Below are positions 17,741 through 20,315 of a stretch of DNA of 20,315 nucleotides, piece after piece. Within the stretch, counting starts at the first letter, position 1. Each line of letters begins with the position of its first letter. A program made the translations under genes and the position numbers. The notes below the pieces were generated by a model. That model saw only the letters and a program-made list of their open reading frames with translations. It did not search any database and was not told the DNA's origin. This DNA is from JAAYJM01 sp964499465 (GTDB taxonomy: Bacteria > Bacteroidota > Ignavibacteria > Kapaibacteriales > UBA2268). The stretch lies in contig CAZCLJ010000052.1 of the NCBI GenBank assembly GCA_964499465.1, forward strand, positions 1 through 20,315. Direction: 5' to 3'.

Positions 17741-17784
17741 GCAAGTCCCAAATAAAGGTCTTCTTTTATTTGGGGGTTGCCAAT
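17737..17784 (+). terminator. Strong hairpin after helical protein B, possible terminator
   Basis: 20-bp arms (17737-17756 and 17765-17784) pair with two mismatches around an 8-nt loop: ATTGGCAAG.CCCAAATAAA against its complement. A T-run follows 4 nt later (17789-17794). It may terminate the helical-protein gene, the counterpart of the hairpin at 8525-8559. Its right part is also a copy of the 38-bp repeat seen at 6706. Confidence 0.45.
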
Positions 17785-17787
17785 GAC
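17750..17787. repeat. 38-bp repeat shared with 6706-6743
   Basis: This is the second copy of the AAAyAAAGGyCTT..CTTT....GGGGGTT..AATGAC sequence. It overlaps the hairpin at 17737-17784. Confidence 0.5.
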
Positions 17788-17990
17788 ATTTTTTGTATCT
17801 ATGAATATAACTTGGTATAAATTTCTTAAAAATTTTTAATTGTTTTCTGAAACATTTTTCATTTTTTTGCATATATTCATTGATTTGATATAATTTTAGG
17901 AAAAAAATTGATTTATAAATTCATTTAAACACTAAAAGTATCATTTTATCGTATAAATCTAATTGGAATTGTAATTTTAAATAAAAAAAA
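17788..17990. promoter_or_regulatory. AT-rich upstream region of the TolC-like gene
   Basis: About 200 bp between the hairpin and the TolC start, the expected place for its promoter. The leader directly before the ATG is an A-run with no Shine-Dalgarno motif. No promoter element could be assigned with confidence. Confidence 0.4.
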
Positions 17991-19457
17991 ATGAAAATAT
18001 TGAATTTAAAAAAACTTATCGTTTTATTGTTAGTATTTTTTGAAGCAATTAATTTAAATTCATTAACTTTAACACTAAATGAATGTATAAAAATTGCTCA
18101 AAATAACAGCCCACAATCAAAAATTGCGAAGAACAAGTATTTAAACACTTTTTACAGCTATCAGGCATTCAAATCCGGCTTTCTTCCACAACTTTCTTTC
18201 AGTGGTTCTGCTCCCGGTTTGGTTCGACAGATTAACCAGATTACTCTTCCAGACGGTTCTTTGGCTTATCAATCACAAAGCTATCTATCATCATCAGCCG
18301 GCTTGTATATTAGCCAGAAAATTCCCTGGACTGGTGGTAACATTACAGCTTCTTCGAGTTTGAGCAGAATTGACATTTCCGGTAAAAGTGATACATATTA
18401 CTGGCTAAGTTCTCCGATTCAATTAGTTTTGTCTCAACCACTCTTCAGACAAAACAGCTATGCATGGAATATGGAGATTGAAGAACTTAGCAACACTATG
18501 AACGACAAGCAATTTATTGAATCAATGGAAGATATTGCAATAGAAGCAACTGACAAGTTTTTTAACGTTTATATACAGCAAATCAATGTGAAGAATGCTC
18601 AACTCAACGTTGATATTAACGATACTCTTTACGTTTTATCAAAGGGACGTTACGAAGTTGGGAAAATAGCTGAAAATGATTTGCTTCAAAGCGAACTCGC
18701 TTTTATGAACAGCAAGAACCAGCTTGAAAATGCACACCTTAACTTTAGCAGAGCAAAAGAAGACCTAATGATTTATTTAAATTTAAATCCAAATGACGAT
18801 TTGGTGGTAATTCCACAAACAGAAATTAATTTTATTCAAATTGATAATGACAAGGCAATGGCGGAGGCAAAGAAGAATCGTTCAGATATAAGTAATTATA
18901 AAATCAATGAACTAACTGCCGAAAGAAATTTAGACATTGCAAGAGACAACAATAATTTCTCAGCAAACATTTCTGCAAGTTTTGGATTAAATCAAACTGC
19001 GGGAAAAGTTGATGATGCATACAAAAGTTTGCTTGACCAGGAACAGTTAAATTTATCATTCGAAATACCAATATTTCAGTTTGGAAAAGGAAGTTCTGAA
19101 GTTGAAGCAGCCCTCGCTGCAAAAGAGCTTGCCACAACTTCCAACGATATTAATTTGCAGTACTTTGAAATGAACGTAAAATACCAAACATTGCAATTTA
19201 ATTTACTTCAGGAGCAGGTAAAAATTTCGGCAAAAACCGACACAATTGCAGCACGCCGCTTCGAAGTTGCTAAAAATCGCTATTTAATTGGTAAAATTGA
19301 CTTAAACTCGCTTTTCATCGCTCAAAACGAAAAAGATGCTGCCCTCAGTTCTTATATGAGCACATTAAGGAATTATTGGATTGCATATTATAACATCCGT
19401 CGCAACACTCTTTACGATTTTGAACGTAACCAAGCAATCGAATATTATTCTAAATAA
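17991..19457 (+). CDS. TolC-family outer-membrane efflux protein
   Basis: 488 residues, a usual length for the family. Residues 1-24 are a signal peptide (KKLIVLLLVFFEAINLNS), followed directly by the typical family opening LTLNECIKIAQNNSPQ. Two outer-membrane efflux protein repeats are expected, at about 27-245 and 255-475, each of long periplasmic helices. The second contains LNLSFEIPIFQFGKGSSEVEAA and later RRFEVAKNRYLIGKIDLNSLFIAQNEKDAALSSY in broken form, both typical of the family. The protein would form a trimeric channel across the outer membrane and serve tripartite efflux or type I secretion. The usual membrane-fusion and inner-membrane partners are not next to it in this window, so the substrate cannot be inferred. 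Codon use looks less AT-biased than that of the preceding helical gene. Its 3' end overlaps the convergent lipoprotein gene by 13 bp. Confidence 0.9.
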   Translation: MKILNLKKLIVLLLVFFEAINLNSLTLTLNECIKIAQNNSPQSKIAKNKYLNTFYSYQAFKSGFLPQLSFSGSAPGLVRQINQITLPDGSLAYQSQSYLSSSAGLYISQKIPWTGGNITASSSLSRIDISGKSDTYYWLSSPIQLVLSQPLFRQNSYAWNMEIEELSNTMNDKQFIESMEDIAIEATDKFFNVYIQQINVKNAQLNVDINDTLYVLSKGRYEVGKIAENDLLQSELAFMNSKNQLENAHLNFSRAKEDLMIYLNLNPNDDLVVIPQTEINFIQIDNDKAMAEAKKNRSDISNYKINELTAERNLDIARDNNNFSANISASFGLNQTAGKVDDAYKSLLDQEQLNLSFEIPIFQFGKGSSEVEAALAAKELATTSNDINLQYFEMNVKYQTLQFNLLQEQVKISAKTDTIAARRFEVAKNRYLIGKIDLNSLFIAQNEKDAALSSYMSTLRNYWIAYYNIRRNTLYDFERNQAIEYYSK

Positions 19458-19963
19458 ACGCCAGAGCCGATGAAATAATTTGAATTAGGAATCGGCTCTA
19501 CGTATCCCATTTTTTTCTTTTCTCCAGTTTCGCCGGGTTTTAACCAGTAGAACTCAACATAACCACCGCCGTTTTGTGCTGCTGCTGAAAGTTCTCTAAT
19601 TACATATTTACCTTTTGCATCCTGATGATTATATAAATTTTGTCCCTGTAAATCTTTTTGGGTAGCATGGGCAATATTTACACAATCAAAATCATATACG
19701 TAAAAATATCCGGATTTGTCATCGTAAAATCTTACTGAATCAATAGCATTACGAATAAAGAGGATTTTATGAGTTGTATCAGGAATATCCTTTACAAATT
19801 CTGAAATCATCACAGAATGAGTGTGAACAACGTTTTTAGCTATTTTTTTGTTCCACTCCAAAGTATCACAACTATTCACCATTTTCTCCTCTGTGCAAGA
19901 AAATAACAATGAAATTGAAAAAACTAATATTAAATTTTTGAAATAATTAAAAGATTTAAACAT
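19445..19963 (-). CDS. Single-Cache-domain lipoprotein
   Basis: 172 residues. The N-terminus is a lipoprotein signal (hydrophobic stretch 10-22, then LLFSC with the acylated Cys at 23), so the mature protein is membrane-anchored in the periplasm or outer membrane. Residues about 80-172 match the single Cache (sCache_2-like) pattern: SGYFYVYDFDCVNIAHA, GKYVIRELSAAAQNGGGYVEFYW.KPG, then MGYVEPIPNSNYFIGSGVYLE. Cache domains bind small ligands and usually form the sensor part of chemoreceptors or histidine kinases. Here the domain stands alone with no signalling output, which is also known for some secreted Cache proteins. The ligand cannot be predicted. The gene is convergent with TolC, and its last 13 bp overlap the TolC coding end. 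The start at 19963 is the only ATG giving a full lipoprotein signal. Confidence 0.88.
   Translation of the reverse strand: MFKSFNYFKNLILVFSISLLFSCTEEKMVNSCDTLEWNKKIAKNVVHTHSVMISEFVKDIPDTTHKILFIRNAIDSVRFYDDKSGYFYVYDFDCVNIAHATQKDLQGQNLYNHQDAKGKYVIRELSAAAQNGGGYVEFYWLKPGETGEKKKMGYVEPIPNSNYFIGSGVYLE
19463..19499. terminator. Inverted repeat just after the TolC stop, weak terminator candidate
   Basis: A perfect 9-bp inverted repeat AGAGCCGAT / ATCGGCTCT with a 19-nt loop begins 6 nt after the TolC stop, with T7 about 10 nt beyond. It lies inside the 3' coding part of the convergent lipoprotein gene, and the long loop and distant T-run make it weak. Confidence 0.25.
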
Positions 19964-20112
19964 TTTAAATTGAAAATTAATGTAACATACATTTTCAAAC
20001 TTAAAAATTTTTTATTAAACTTGTTCCTTATCTCAAATATTTTTTTTCTTTTTCTGAAAAATCAACAGACTTATAGCTCCTGATACCTCGTAATTTGGTA
20101 TTTTGCAGTCTT

Positions 20113-20192
20113 GTCATTTCGAAATGAAATGAGAAATCTCACAAGTCATTGCTACTACGAAACTTGATATTCCTCACTTCGTTGCCAATGAC
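20113..20192. repeat. Imperfect inverted repeat with TCATTTCGAAATGA palindrome
   Basis: The left part GTCATTTCGAAATGAAATG continues to GAGAAATCTC. It is roughly the inverse of the right part, which reads ATTCCTCACTTCG then TTGCCAATGAC. A perfect 14-bp palindrome lies at 20114-20127. It appears to be a degenerate relative of the next repeat. Confidence 0.4.
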
Positions 20193-20208
20193 ATCTTTGC
20201 TTTTGTCA

Positions 20209-20290
20209 GTCATTCTGAACGAAGTGAAGAATCCAGAGAATAGTGGTTAAAAGAAATTTTTCTGGATTCTTCACTTCGTTCCTAATGAAC
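20209..20290. repeat. Palindromic intergenic repeat with perfect 21-bp arms
   Basis: The arms at 20217-20237 and 20261-20281 are perfect inverted copies (GAACGAAGTGAAG then AATCCAGA) separated by 23 bp. Weaker pairing extends outward through TCATT. The left arm starts with GTCATTCTGA, the same word that starts the arms of the element at 6506-6682, so the two may belong to one repeat superfamily. Confidence 0.7.
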
Positions 20291-20315
20291 CACTTTGGCT
20301 TTTATAGCGCGTAAA

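Larger units (their letters stand above)
19964..20315. other. Intergenic region with palindromic repeats
   Basis: No credible gene was found in these 352 bp. The part next to the lipoprotein gene is an AT-rich leader that should hold its promoter. From about 20100 onward come two palindromic repeats of the type common between Bacteroidota genes, listed separately. Confidence 0.6.

Overview
The window is AT-rich and reads as a member of the Bacteroidota or a close relative such as Ignavibacteria or Kapabacteria. Three things point there: very large secreted proteins, one of which shows a complete type IX secretion (T9SS) C-terminal sorting domain; A-rich leaders without a Shine-Dalgarno motif in front of most genes; and intergenic DNA full of palindromic repeats and 7-bp repeats. 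No rRNA, tRNA, CRISPR array, transposase or phage gene was seen.

Layout. 1-6394 (minus): a giant modular surface protein, copy A. It has its own start and signal peptide and runs off the left edge. 6395-7060: a divergent intergenic region holding a MITE-like element with 31-bp terminal inverted repeats. 7061-8524 (plus): an alpha-helical, TPR-like cytoplasmic protein of 487 aa, copy A, followed by a terminator hairpin. 8625-8865: an inverted array of heptamers that touches the stop codon of the next gene. 8866-15738 (minus): giant surface protein copy B, complete at 2290 aa with a T9SS tail. 15739-16134: a divergent region with five 13-bp tandem repeats. 16135-17604 (plus): helical protein copy B, 489 aa. 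17594-17740: a second heptamer array that supplies the last codons and stop of that gene. 17991-19457 (plus): a TolC-family outer-membrane protein. 19445-19963 (minus): a small Cache-domain lipoprotein, convergent with TolC and overlapping it by 13 bp. 19964-20315: palindromic repeats.

The central observation is a tandemly duplicated, divergently arranged gene pair: giant T9SS-exported protein plus roughly 488-aa helical protein. Both partners are paralogous between the units and keep the same order and orientation. The giant proteins share the module order propeller, FN3 x2, jelly-roll, FN3 x2, propeller, FN3 x2, jelly-roll, FN3 x2, jelly-roll, FN3 (one in B, two in A), then two 'LNSGWN' repeats. 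In B these are followed by the sorting domain. The helical proteins have no recognisable catalytic or DNA-binding motif, so any regulatory or export role for them is inference from position. TolC and the Cache lipoprotein look unrelated to the duplicated unit.
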